A DNA stretch of 64,000 nucleotides from Methylobacterium sp. WL1 (GTDB lineage: Bacteria; Pseudomonadota; Alphaproteobacteria; Rhizobiales; Beijerinckiaceae): NCBI RefSeq assembly GCF_008000895.1, contig NZ_CP042823.1, forward strand, positions 2,297,001-2,361,000, given 5' to 3'. Shown here one piece after another: positions 1 through 8,533 of this stretch (position 1 is the stretch's first letter; the number at the start of each line of letters is the position of its first letter). Position numbers and translations under genes: made by a program. The notes beneath the pieces were generated by a model. The model had not been told where the DNA came from. It made no database searches and saw only the letters and a list, made by a program, of their open reading frames with translations.

Positions 1-129
1 CGGGCCGGCGCGGCCGCGAAGATGCGCGTCGCCGCCACTCGGACAGGGTATCCTGTAGACAGGGCGTCCTGCCCGCCCGATCTGAGCGGACGACGCAACG
101 CCCCTCGCCGCTCAAGCTTCCGGCAGCCC

Positions 130-1143
130 ATGCTCAGATCCGTCCTCGCCCTCACCCTCCTGGCCGTGGCTATCCCGGCCCTCCCGCTTCCGAGCGCTGC
201 TGCGGCCGAGCCGGCCTACGGGCCCGAACTCGAAGGGTTCGAGTACCCCTTCCCGGTCGAGCGCTTCACCCTCACGTCGCAGCGCCAGGACGTGCAGATG
301 GCCTATCTCGACGTGCGGCCCGCGACGCCGAACGGGCGCACCGCGGTGCTGCTCCACGGCAAGAACTTCTGCGCGGCGACCTGGGAGAGCCAGATCCGGG
401 CGCTGACCGGGGCCGGCTACCGGGTGATCGCCCCGGACCAGATCGGGTTCTGCAAGTCGAGCAAGCCGGCCGCCTATCAGTTCACCTTCCGGCAGCTCGC
501 CGAGAACACCCACGCCCTGCTCGACAAGCTCGGGGTCGCGCGGCCGATCCTGGTGGGGCATTCCACCGGCGGCATGATGGCCGCGCATTACGCCCTGCTC
601 TACCCGAAGGACGTCGCGCAGCTGGTGCTGGTCAACCCGATCGGCCTGGAGGATTGGAGCGCCAAGGGCGTCCCCCCGGTCTCGGTGGAGCAATGGTACC
701 AGCGCGAGCTCAAGGTCTCGGCGGCTTCGATCCGCGCCTACGAGACCGCCACCTACTACGCCGGCCAGTGGGAGCCCCGCTATGAGCCCTGGGTGACGAT
801 GCTGGCCGGGCTCAACGCCGGCCCGGGCAAGGAGGCGGTCGCCTGGGACTCGGCGCTCCTCTACGACATGATCCTGACCCAGCCGGTGGTTTACCGGTTG
901 CCGCAGATCGCGGTGCCGACCCTGCTGATGATCGGCCAGAAGGACAACACGGCGATCGGCAAGGACCTCGCCCCGCCGGACATGCGCAGCAAGCTCGGGA
1001 ACTATCCGGAGCTGGGCAAGGCGGCGGCCAAGGCGATCCCGGGGGCCAGGCTCGTGGAGTTCCCGGCGCTCGGCCACGCGCCGCAGATGTCCGATCCCGA
1101 GGGGTTCAACACGGCGCTGATCGCGGGGATTTCCGCGCCGTGA
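130..1143 (+). CDS. Exported alpha/beta hydrolase
   Basis: Alpha/beta-hydrolase-fold enzyme of about 337 residues; the substrate cannot be told from sequence. The nucleophile elbow GHSTGG places the catalytic Ser near residue 145. The oxyanion-hole segment LLHGKNF lies upstream, and the C-terminal GHAP supplies the likely catalytic His. The frame is open from 22, but the ATG at 130 is preferred because it begins directly with a hydrophobic signal peptide (LALTLLAVAIPALPLPSAAAAE). This implies export to the periplasm. The 129 bases before it show no other gene. It is followed by the convergent amidinotransferase, with no obvious functional link. Confidence 0.8.
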   Translation: MLRSVLALTLLAVAIPALPLPSAAAAEPAYGPELEGFEYPFPVERFTLTSQRQDVQMAYLDVRPATPNGRTAVLLHGKNFCAATWESQIRALTGAGYRVIAPDQIGFCKSSKPAAYQFTFRQLAENTHALLDKLGVARPILVGHSTGGMMAAHYALLYPKDVAQLVLVNPIGLEDWSAKGVPPVSVEQWYQRELKVSAASIRAYETATYYAGQWEPRYEPWVTMLAGLNAGPGKEAVAWDSALLYDMILTQPVVYRLPQIAVPTLLMIGQKDNTAIGKDLAPPDMRSKLGNYPELGKAAAKAIPGARLVEFPALGHAPQMSDPEGFNTALIAGISAP

Positions 1144-1311
1144 CCGGCGGGCGCCACACCGTGAAGCCGCGCGCGTTCTCGCGGGGGTGCCAGCGTTGCA
1201 CGGGCGCTTGAACACCCGCCTCGTCATCCCGAGGCCGCCTGCAGCGCCCCGGGATGACGCGGTAATTTATCCTGCGGACGGCGTTGGACGCCGTCACGCA
1301 GCTCCGAAACC

Positions 1312-2487
1312 CTAGAAATACGACTTCAGCACACCGCGGCGGCGGACGTCGAGGGTTGCGCAGTGGAACGAGCCGCCGAACGGACCGTAGCTGAGGAACG
1401 GCGCCGGGATCGGGTCGAAGCCCCAGTCCTTGAGCGCCTTGATCAGGGTCGGCTGGCTCTGGTCCACGACGATCTTCTTCTCGGTGATCGCCAGGACGTT
1501 GATCGAGGTCCAGGGCGAGCACATCGAGATCTTGCTCATGAAGCCCTCGACCGGGTCGGGGCGCGGGGCGATCAGCACGTCCCACTTCTTGAGCACGGCG
1601 GGCAGCTTCTCGACGTCGATGTAGTCCGGGTTCACCAGTACCTTGCCGGGGGCGAGCGGCATGAACGACGAGTCGATGTGCATCGGCTGCGGGCAGCGGC
1701 TCTCGATCTCGTGGATGCGGAAGCCCGGGCCGAGGTGGCGGCGCAGCCACTCGATGCCCATGAGGTTGGTGACGTTCGAGCGGGTCACGAACAGGTCACG
1801 GCCGCAGCGGACGAAGTCGGCGGCGTCGAAGACCGGCTCGAACTCGTTGACCGTGAACTGCATGGGCTCGCCGGCCTTCAGGTTCGGCACCCGGTAATCG
1901 TAGTTGTAGAGGTCGTCGGTGAGCTGCGGGCGCGGGGCCGAGGTCCAGCGGGCGCCAGCGCGGAAATACTCCTTGAACAGCGACCGGTAGGCGTCGCCCT
2001 CGAAGTAGCGCGAGCGCCAGCACATCGGGCTCTCGATGATCTCGTCGCCGATGACCAGGTACGGGTCGCGCGGGCAGGCGACGCAGAAGCCCCGGGAGGT
2101 CCAGCGCGGCGCCTTGAATTTGCGGGAGAAGTCCACCGCGTCCGGGCGGCGGATCTTGACGCCCTCGCCGGCGAGGATCTTGATGAAGTTGTCGAGCTCC
2201 TGCTGCGCGAGCTTCTTCATGAACTTCGGGTATTTCCAGCCGCTGGCGAAGCGGTAGAACGGCTGGGCCGCCCGCGGCAGGTTGAAGATCACCGTGAGGT
2301 GATGGGTCGGGATGGTGGCGCCGTCGAGGGATCCGACGATCACCTCCTCCAGCGGGTCCCACTCGTTCCAGGCCATGACCGGGGAGTGAGGCGCCGGGAC
2401 GCCGGGCTCCATTCCGCCCCGGAGGCCGCCGGCATGCGTGTCGTCGCTCACGGCCTCAACGGCCGTGATCGGTGATTCGCGCTCCAT
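1312..2487 (-). CDS. Glycine/inosamine-type amidinotransferase, candidate hopanoid guanidinylation enzyme
   Basis: A 391-residue member of the arginine amidinotransferase family (AGAT; StrB1 of streptomycin biosynthesis). These enzymes move an amidino group from arginine to an amine through a Cys-amidino intermediate. Family motifs are intact: FDAADF (221-224), PMHID (His270, Asp272) and GGSFHC with nucleophile Cys376, followed by LDVRRRG as in vertebrate AGAT. The ATG at 2487 has an AGAAGGGG ribosome site; the frame stays open to 2547. It is transcribed divergently from hpnL across about 210 bases and abuts the genes that make the aminocyclitol side chain of hopanoids. StrB1 acts on an aminocyclitol, so the inferred substrate is the amine of bacteriohopanetetrol cyclitol ether. 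Family assignment is firm; the substrate is inference. Confidence 0.88.
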   Translation of the reverse strand: MERESPITAVEAVSDDTHAGGLRGGMEPGVPAPHSPVMAWNEWDPLEEVIVGSLDGATIPTHHLTVIFNLPRAAQPFYRFASGWKYPKFMKKLAQQELDNFIKILAGEGVKIRRPDAVDFSRKFKAPRWTSRGFCVACPRDPYLVIGDEIIESPMCWRSRYFEGDAYRSLFKEYFRAGARWTSAPRPQLTDDLYNYDYRVPNLKAGEPMQFTVNEFEPVFDAADFVRCGRDLFVTRSNVTNLMGIEWLRRHLGPGFRIHEIESRCPQPMHIDSSFMPLAPGKVLVNPDYIDVEKLPAVLKKWDVLIAPRPDPVEGFMSKISMCSPWTSINVLAITEKKIVVDQSQPTLIKALKDWGFDPIPAPFLSYGPFGGSFHCATLDVRRRGVLKSYF

Positions 2488-2697
2488 GACGTGTGCCCCT
2501 TCTGCGACGTGCCGCGGTCTTCTGCGCGGGCTCCTCGGCCCGGCCACCGCTTTGGCCCCCGGTGTGTCAAACGGGTGATAGACACCGGTAATCCGTGCTG
2601 CAACGTGGCAGAAACGTTCTTGGCCGCCCGGACCTATTTCTGCCGCGACCGTGACCGATTTCCCGCATCAAGCCACTTGCGAGCTTGAAAGACCATT

Positions 2698-3834
2698 ATG
2701 AAGCGCCTGACGACCTTGGCCTCGATCGCCGGTCTCTGCACGGTCGTCGGCCTGTTCATGTCCTCCGGCTTGGAGGACGTGTCGGCCGCCGTCATGAGCG
2801 CCGGCTGGGGTGCCGCCCTGGTGGTGGTGGCCCGCCTGGCCGCCGTCGCCTGGGCGGGGCTCGGCTGGCACATCGTGTTCCCCGCGGGCATGGCCCGGCT
2901 CGGCGACTGCGTGTCGCTGCGGTTCGTGCGCGAGGGGATCAACACGCTGCTGCCGGTGGCGACCGTGGGCGGCGATTTCGTCGGCGCACGGCTGATGTCC
3001 AAGCGCGGCGTCCCCGGTGCCATGGCCGGCGCCAGCATGTTCGTGGACCTGATGACGCAGGCGCTGACCCAGCTCCTGTTCACGGTGATCGGCCTCGGCC
3101 TGCTGGTCCTGATCGCGGGCGACGGGCCGATCGCCCGGACGGTGGCGGGTGGCCTGGCCGTCGCTGTGCCGGCGCTGGGCGCCTTCTACCTCATCCAGCG
3201 GCGTGCCGGGCACCGGATCATCCAGGGCCTGATGACCCGCTTCGCCTCCGGCCGTGAATGGCGCGCGTTCGGTGCCATCGACCAGCTCTACGACAGCCTG
3301 CGCCGGATGTACGGCAACCATGGCCGCTTCGTCGCGGCGCTGGCGATCCACCTCGTCGGCTGGGTCATTGGGACCCTCGAAGTTTACATCTGCCTGCATT
3401 TCATGGGTTACCCGGTCGACTTTGCTCAGGCGCTGGTGATCGAGAGCCTGGCCCAGGCGGTCCGCGGCGCGGCCTTCGCGGTGCCGGGCGCGCTCGGCGC
3501 CCAGGAGGGTGGCCTGATCGCGCTCTGCGGCCTGTTCAACATTCCGGCCGAGGCGGCGCTGGCCCTGTCGCTGGTCAAGCGCTTCGCCGATCTCGGCGTC
3601 GGCGTGCCGGGCCTGCTGCTCTGGCACCGGATCGAGGCCAAGCTCGCGGCCGAGACCGCCGCCGAGGTCGCTGCCGAATCCGCCGCCGAGTCCGCCGCCG
3701 AGCCGGGCGCCGGCATCGGCCGCACCGCCAAGCTGGTGCCGCAACCGGCCACGCTCGGCCCGTTCTACAGCTACGCCCCGCCCCGCATGGGTTCGCGGAT
3801 CGGCGACGGCGAGGAGTTGAAGAAGTGCGCCTGA
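2698..3834 (+). CDS. hpnL: Hopanoid-associated membrane protein HpnL
   Basis: A 378-residue integral membrane protein of the lysylphosphatidylglycerol-synthase-like transmembrane family (UPF0104), matching HpnL. Several hydrophobic segments span residues ~5-310. The motif PGALGAQEGG, typical of the family, is at ~262-271. The tail (about 318-340) is a low-complexity run of AAE/SAAE units rich in Ala and Glu. The gene opens an hpnL-hpnM-hpnI-hpnJ-hpnK series on one strand. Its end overlaps the start of hpnM by 10 bases, which indicates translational coupling. Its exact biochemical role is not established; association with hopanoid transport or modification is family knowledge. Confidence 0.9.
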   Translation: MKRLTTLASIAGLCTVVGLFMSSGLEDVSAAVMSAGWGAALVVVARLAAVAWAGLGWHIVFPAGMARLGDCVSLRFVREGINTLLPVATVGGDFVGARLMSKRGVPGAMAGASMFVDLMTQALTQLLFTVIGLGLLVLIAGDGPIARTVAGGLAVAVPALGAFYLIQRRAGHRIIQGLMTRFASGREWRAFGAIDQLYDSLRRMYGNHGRFVAALAIHLVGWVIGTLEVYICLHFMGYPVDFAQALVIESLAQAVRGAAFAVPGALGAQEGGLIALCGLFNIPAEAALALSLVKRFADLGVGVPGLLLWHRIEAKLAAETAAEVAAESAAESAAEPGAGIGRTAKLVPQPATLGPFYSYAPPRMGSRIGDGEELKKCA

Positions 3835-4439
3835 CCCGTCGGCTCGCGGCCGCTGTCCTCCTGGCCGCCCCCCTCTTCGCCCCGGTCTCGGCCTGGGCCG
3901 CGGACGATCCCGCGGTTCAGACCGTGCGCGACCTCTACGCCGCGTTCACCGACGCCCTGAAGGGCGGCCCGAGCCCCCTGCCCGACCGGGTCGCGGCCGT
4001 GGGGCCGGCCTTGGAGAAGGCGTTCGATTTCCCGGCCATGACCCGGATCGCGGTCGGCTCGAAATGGTCGGGCTTCACCCCGGAGCAGCAGGCGGCGGTC
4101 ACCGACGCGTTCAAGCGCAGCCTGACCGTGACCTACGCCAACCGCTTGGCCCGGGCGGCCGGCGGCAAGTTCGACGTGACCCCGAAGGTCGAGGAGCGCG
4201 GCAGCCAGCGCGTGGTGCCCACCCGGGTCACCGCGGCCGACGGCGACGATTCCGCGGTCGATTTCGTGGTCAATGCCGACAACCGGATCCAGGACGTGCT
4301 GCTCAACGGCGACGTCAGCGAGATCGCCGCCCAGCGCAACGCGCTGTCCGCCCCGCTGAAGTCCGGCGGTGCCGACGGGGCGGTGAAGTTCCTCCGGCAG
4401 CGCGCCGACGGCATGCTCGCCGCAAAACCGACACCGTGA
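3825..4439 (+). CDS. hpnM: Hopanoid-associated periplasmic protein HpnM (MlaC/Ttg2D-like)
   Basis: A 204-residue secreted protein of the MlaC/Ttg2D toluene-tolerance family, as HpnM. The GTG at 3825 has GAGGAG eight bases upstream, inside the end of hpnL. A signal peptide (RRLAAAVLLAAPLFAPVSAWA) is followed by the MlaC-type helical domain, including FDFPAMTRIAVGSKW. MlaC proteins shuttle lipids across the periplasm, so carrying hopanoids or phospholipids is plausible and fits the RND partner hpnN nearby. About 100 bases separate it from hpnI. Confidence 0.9.
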   Translation: MRLTRRLAAAVLLAAPLFAPVSAWAADDPAVQTVRDLYAAFTDALKGGPSPLPDRVAAVGPALEKAFDFPAMTRIAVGSKWSGFTPEQQAAVTDAFKRSLTVTYANRLARAAGGKFDVTPKVEERGSQRVVPTRVTAADGDDSAVDFVVNADNRIQDVLLNGDVSEIAAQRNALSAPLKSGGADGAVKFLRQRADGMLAAKPTP

Positions 4440-4541
4440 CTGCCGACGTCGTACTCACAGCCGCTATGCGTGCCGTCCCGATCGGGTCGCACGCGGCGAA
4501 CGCCGCCTGAGGCGGCCGGACGACCGCACGGACCCGACCGG

Positions 4542-5750
4542 ATGGATCTCACCTCGCTGGCGCTCAACGCATTGTCGTGGCTCTCGCTGTTCTGCCTGCT
4601 CCTGGCGGCGGCGGGCTGCCTCTACGCGCTGGCGGCCGCCTACTGCGCCGGCCGGTTCGCCGCGCGTCCCGTGCCTGCGCTGGAGCCGGGCGCGCCCCGC
4701 CCGTCCGTCACGGTGCTGAAGCCGCTCTGCGGCCTCGAGCCCAACCTGTACGAGAATCTCGAGACCGTGCTGCGCCAGGATTACGCCGGCCCGGTCCAGG
4801 TGGTGTTCGGGGTGCAGAAGGCCGCCGACCCGGCCATCGGCGTGGTCGAGCGGCTGAAGCAGGCCTACCCGGCCGCCCGCATCGACCTGGTGATCGACGG
4901 CCGCCAGCACGGCTCGAACCGCAAGGTCTCGAACCTGATCAACATGGCCGAGCGGATCGCCCACGACGTGATCGTGCTGGCCGACAGCGACATGGTGGTC
5001 CGGCCGGATTACCTGGAGCGGCTCGTCGCCGAGCTGTCGCAGGACGGCGTCTCGGGCGTCACCTGCCTGTACCACGGCGTCCCGGCCTTCCGGGGCCTCT
5101 ACGACCAGCTCTCGGCGCTGGCGATCGACGTACAGTTCCTGCCCAACGTGGTGATGGGCCTGAGCCTCGGGCTCGCCAAGCCGTGCTTCGGCTCCACCAT
5201 CGCGTTCACCCGGACGAACCTCGACGCGGTCGGCGGCTTCCGCCGCTTCCGCAACGACCTGGCCGACGACTACGCCATCGGTGCGGCCCTGCGCGGCCTC
5301 GGCGGCCGGGTGGTGATCCCGAGCTTCACCATCGGCCATACCAGCGTCGACACCGACCTCTCCGGCCTGTGGCGGCACGAGCTGCGCTGGAACCGCACCA
5401 TCCGCAACGTCGACCCGGCCGGGTATGCCGGCTCGATCGTCACCCACGCCTTCCCGCTGGCCCTGGTGGGCGCGCTCCTGCCCGGCGCCGGCACCGGCGC
5501 GCTGGTGGTGGCGGGCCTGGCGCTCGCCGGCCGGATCGTCCTGTGCCGGCAGCTCGAGCGGGCCTTCGGCCTCGCCCCGCACCCCTACGGACTGTTGCCG
5601 ATCCGCGACATCCTCTCGTTCCTGAACTTCTCCTGGGCCTTCATGTCGGGGGCGGTGACATGGAAAGGTCATGATTATCACGTGGTTGCGGACGGTACCC
5701 TGATCCCGGACGCCGACCTCGGCCGTGACGCCGGCGCACCCACACGTTGA
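4542..5750 (+). CDS. hpnI: Hopanoid glycosyltransferase HpnI
   Basis: A 402-residue family-2 glycosyltransferase, HpnI, which adds N-acetylglucosamine to bacteriohopanetetrol in the accepted pathway. An N-terminal membrane anchor (~5-40) is followed by the GT-A domain. ADSDMVV carries the nucleotide/metal-binding DSD at 148-150, and HELRWNRTIR supplies the catalytic (Q)xxRW-like motif. Hydrophobic C-terminal segments follow. The ATG at 4542 is chosen over an upstream one at 4470 because the protein then begins with its membrane anchor. Substrate comes from neighbours HpnJ and HpnK, which use the product. Confidence 0.92.
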   Translation: MDLTSLALNALSWLSLFCLLLAAAGCLYALAAAYCAGRFAARPVPALEPGAPRPSVTVLKPLCGLEPNLYENLETVLRQDYAGPVQVVFGVQKAADPAIGVVERLKQAYPAARIDLVIDGRQHGSNRKVSNLINMAERIAHDVIVLADSDMVVRPDYLERLVAELSQDGVSGVTCLYHGVPAFRGLYDQLSALAIDVQFLPNVVMGLSLGLAKPCFGSTIAFTRTNLDAVGGFRRFRNDLADDYAIGAALRGLGGRVVIPSFTIGHTSVDTDLSGLWRHELRWNRTIRNVDPAGYAGSIVTHAFPLALVGALLPGAGTGALVVAGLALAGRIVLCRQLERAFGLAPHPYGLLPIRDILSFLNFSWAFMSGAVTWKGHDYHVVADGTLIPDADLGRDAGAPTR

Positions 5751-5806
5751 ACCCGGCTCTCGCTTCCTCACCCCTCCCCCGGCAACGCCCTGAGGCCTTG
5801 AACCCC

Positions 5807-7240
5807 ATGCGCACGCTCTTCCTCCAGGCCCCCACCTTCGACGGTTTCGACGGCGGTGCCGGCTCCCGTTATCAAGCCAAGCGCGAGATCAAGTCGTTCT
5901 GGTACCCGACCTGGCTGGCCCAGCCGGCCGCCCTGGTGCCGAACTCGAAGCTGATCGACGCGCCCCCGCACAACATCAAGCTCGCCGAGATCGTTGCCCA
6001 GGCCAACGATTTCGACCTCGTGGTGCTCCACACCTCGGTGCCGTCGTTCAAGTCGGACGTGAAGACCGTCGAGGCGCTCAAGGCTGCCAACCCGAAGCTC
6101 AAGGCCGGCCTGATCGGCGCCAAGGTGGCGGTCGACGCCGCCGGCGCCATGGCCCAGGCGCCCTGCATCGATTTCTGCGCCCGCAACGAGTTCGACTTCA
6201 CCGTCAAGGAAGTCGCCGACGGCACGCCGATGTCTGAGATCAAGGGCCTGTCCTATCGCGACGAGAACGGCGTCGTGGTCCATAACGAGGACCGCGAGAT
6301 CATGACGGACATGGACCAGCTGCCGTTCGTCACCAGCGTCTACAAGCGCGATCTGCAGATGGAGAAGTACTTCATCGGCTACCTGAAGCACCCCTACATC
6401 TCGTTCTATTCCGGCCGGGGATGCAAGAGCCGCTGCACCTTCTGCCTGTGGCCGCAGACGGTCGGCGGGCACACCTACCGCACCCGCTCGGTCGCCCACG
6501 TGATCGAGGAGATCAAGTACTGCCTGAAGGAGTTCCCCCAGACCAAGGAGTTCTTCTTCGACGACGACACCTTCACCGACAACCTCCCGCGCGCGGAAGA
6601 GATCGCCCGCGAGCTGGGCAAGCTCGGCGTGACCTGGTCGTGCAACGCCAAGGCGAACGTGCCGCGCGAGACCCTGAAGGTGCTCAAGGAGAACGGCCTG
6701 CGCCTGCTGCTGGTCGGCTACGAGTCCGGCAACCAGCAGATCCTGAACAACATCAAGAAGGGCATGCGCGTCGAGGTGGCCGAGCGGTTCACCAAGGATT
6801 GCCACGACCTCGGCATCGCCATCCATGGCACCTTCATCGTGGGCCTGCCGGGCGAGACCAAGGAGACGATCCAGGAGACGATCGCCTTCGCCAAGCGGAT
6901 CAACCCGCACACGATCCAGGCGTCGCTGGCCGCGCCGTATCCGGGCACGTTCCTGTACAAGCAGGCGGTGGAGAACGGCTGGCTCGACATCGAGAACGCC
7001 GAACTGGTCGATGAGAACGGCGTGCAGATCGCTCCGCTGCACTACCCGCACCTGTCGCATTCCGAAATCTTCGCGGCGGTGGAAGAGTTCTACCGGAAGT
7101 TCTACTTCCGCGCCCCGAAGATCGCCTCCATCGTCAGCGAGATGGTGCGCTCTCCCGACATGATGAAGCGCCGCCTGCGCGAGGGTGTGGAGTTCTACCG
7201 CTTCCTCAAGGAGCGTCAGGGCACCGCCAAGGCGGCGTAA
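5807..7240 (+). CDS. hpnJ: Hopanoid radical SAM/B12 protein HpnJ (cyclitol ether formation)
   Basis: A 477-residue B12-binding-domain radical SAM protein matching HpnJ, which converts the glucosaminyl group on bacteriohopanetetrol to a cyclitol ether by ring contraction. The N-terminal half has the cobalamin-type domain. The cluster motif is Cys206, Cys210, Cys213 (GCKSRCTFC). The segment FFFDDDTFTDN and the glycine-rich VGLPGETKETI are typical of this radical SAM class. The ATG at 5807 was preferred over 5747, which overlaps hpnI by four bases. If the longer start is used the two genes are coupled. Followed by a block of four hairpins before hpnK. Confidence 0.93.
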   Translation: MRTLFLQAPTFDGFDGGAGSRYQAKREIKSFWYPTWLAQPAALVPNSKLIDAPPHNIKLAEIVAQANDFDLVVLHTSVPSFKSDVKTVEALKAANPKLKAGLIGAKVAVDAAGAMAQAPCIDFCARNEFDFTVKEVADGTPMSEIKGLSYRDENGVVVHNEDREIMTDMDQLPFVTSVYKRDLQMEKYFIGYLKHPYISFYSGRGCKSRCTFCLWPQTVGGHTYRTRSVAHVIEEIKYCLKEFPQTKEFFFDDDTFTDNLPRAEEIARELGKLGVTWSCNAKANVPRETLKVLKENGLRLLLVGYESGNQQILNNIKKGMRVEVAERFTKDCHDLGIAIHGTFIVGLPGETKETIQETIAFAKRINPHTIQASLAAPYPGTFLYKQAVENGWLDIENAELVDENGVQIAPLHYPHLSHSEIFAAVEEFYRKFYFRAPKIASIVSEMVRSPDMMKRRLREGVEFYRFLKERQGTAKAA

Positions 7241-7250
7241 GAACCGGGGT

Positions 7251-7340
7251 CCGGGGCCTGCGGCCCCGGCGGGTGCGGGGCAGCGCCCCGCACCCTCCCC
7301 AGGGCTCCGCCCTGGACCCGCGAGAGGGCTCGCCCTCTCG
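7251..7340. repeat. Block of four consecutive perfect hairpins (REP-like)
   Basis: Four back-to-back inverted repeats fill the hpnJ-hpnK gap. Stem 1: 7251-7258 with 7262-7269 (8 bp). Stem 2: 7271-7281 with 7285-7295 (11 bp). Stem 3: 7299-7305 with 7309-7315 (7 bp). Stem 4: 7321-7329 with 7332-7340 (9 bp). Stems 1-3 have 3-base loops and stem 4 a 2-base loop. There is no T tract, so this is not a canonical terminator. It may be an intergenic repeat element that tunes hpnJ/hpnK mRNA stability. I found no second copy in this window. Confidence 0.75.
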
Positions 7341-7360
7341 ACACCCCTTACGAGGTCTTT

Positions 7361-8203
7361 GTGAAGCGTCTTGTCGTTACGGCCGACGATTTCGGGCTGA
7401 GCCTCGAAGTCAACGAGGCCGTCGAGCAGGCTCACCGTGAGGGGATCCTCACCGCGGCGAGCCTGATGGTCTCGGCGCCGGCCGCCGCCGACGCCGTGGC
7501 CCGGGCCAAGCGGATGCCGTCCCTGCGGGTCGGCCTCCATCTCGTGCTGGTGGAGGCCTGGCCGACCCTTCCGGCGGCGCAACTCCCCGACCTCACCGAT
7601 GCGACCGGCCTGATGCGCGCCGACATGGCCCGCGTCGGCCTCGACCTCGCCCGGAAGCCAGCCGCCCGGCGTCAGCTCGCCGCCGAGATCGAGGCGCAGT
7701 TCGAAGCTTACCGGGCGAGCGGCCTAGCCCTCGACCACGTCAACGCCCACAAGCACTTCCACGTCCATCCGCTGATCGCCGGCGCGGTGCTGCGCATCGG
7801 CCGCGGCTACGACATGCGGGCGATCCGTGTGCCCCGCGAGCCTCGCGCGTTGCTCCGCCGGGCCGAGGCCAGCGCCCGGCCCCGGCCGGCCCTGGACATC
7901 GCCCCCTGGGCGGCCCTGCTCGCCGTGCGCGCCCGCCAAGCCGGCCTGCTGATCCCGGACCGGACCCTCGGCCTCGCTTGGTCCGGCGCGATGACGCCGG
8001 CCCGGGTCGCAGCGCTCCTGGCCCATCTCCCGGACGGCCTCACCGAATTGTACACGCACCCGGCCACGGAAGGTGGCTTTGCCGGCGAGGCGCCGGGCTA
8101 CTTCTACGGCGCCGAGCGCGACGCGCTGATCGCCCCCGCCTCCCGGGCGGCCGCCGACGCGTCAGGGGCACTCAGGGGCGGGTTTTCGGACTTTTTGGGC
8201 TAG
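7361..8203 (+). CDS. hpnK: Hopanoid deacetylase HpnK (YdjC-like)
   Basis: A 280-residue YdjC/ChbG-like carbohydrate deacetylase matching HpnK, which removes the acetyl group from N-acetylglucosaminyl bacteriohopanetetrol. Family marks are TADDFG at the N terminus (metal-binding Asp), GLHLVLVEAWP, and DHVNAHKHFHVHP with the metal-binding His residues; the ELYTHPATEGG segment is near the C terminus. It uses a GTG start at 7361 preceded by ACGAGG. It is the last gene of the hpnLMIJK set. A decayed toxin gene lies just downstream on the other strand. Confidence 0.92.
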   Translation: MKRLVVTADDFGLSLEVNEAVEQAHREGILTAASLMVSAPAAADAVARAKRMPSLRVGLHLVLVEAWPTLPAAQLPDLTDATGLMRADMARVGLDLARKPAARRQLAAEIEAQFEAYRASGLALDHVNAHKHFHVHPLIAGAVLRIGRGYDMRAIRVPREPRALLRRAEASARPRPALDIAPWAALLAVRARQAGLLIPDRTLGLAWSGAMTPARVAALLAHLPDGLTELYTHPATEGGFAGEAPGYFYGAERDALIAPASRAAADASGALRGGFSDFLG

Positions 8204-8231
8204 CCTTCGCGGTTTTATCCTCGAAGCGACC

Positions 8232-8505
8232 CGCCGGCGGATGGTCGCGTCGAGCATTGTTCACCGTGACGCGGCGTCGGCCTTCCACGAGGCATCGCGT
8301 TCGCAACATCCTGTCGAACGGAGCGCGTGTCGAGGGTATCGGATCGACGGCCGCGATGGTGTGCGCGGCCGTGACCGGAAGCATCCCGATCCCGACCGCC
8401 TCGAAGAACTCTGCCAACGTCCCGATCGGCATGCCGGGATCGCGCTTTCCGAGACGTGTCTTGGTCGCAATCTCCCAAAGGCTGGCGGCGCTCGCGATTG
8501 ACGAC
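8232..8505 (-). pseudogene. Remnant of a VapC-type PIN-domain toxin
   Basis: The minus frame here reads SAASLWEIATKTRLGK, then LAEFFEAVGIGMLPVTAAHT, then APFDRMLRTRCLVEG and VTVN. These are the ordered landmarks of a VapC PIN domain. The N terminus with the first catalytic Asp is absent, because a TGA lies close upstream near 8528. The segment between the His and the DPFDRML motif is shortened, and the end is garbled. No VapB antitoxin is visible. It is read as a dead toxin fragment left between hpnK and the MarR-GNAT gene; this recognition rests on motifs only. Confidence 0.65.
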
Positions 8506-8533
8506 GCCGATCGTCTGACTAAAGTCAGGTATC

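Noticed and set aside
1363..2475. Long plus-strand frame opposite the amidinotransferase
   Set aside because: It is antisense to a gene with full catalytic motifs; its product is His/Arg/Val-rich without domains, a typical high-GC shadow.
5751..5806. Cobalamin riboswitch before hpnJ
   Set aside because: The gap is only about 56 bases, with no B12-box or suitable structure.
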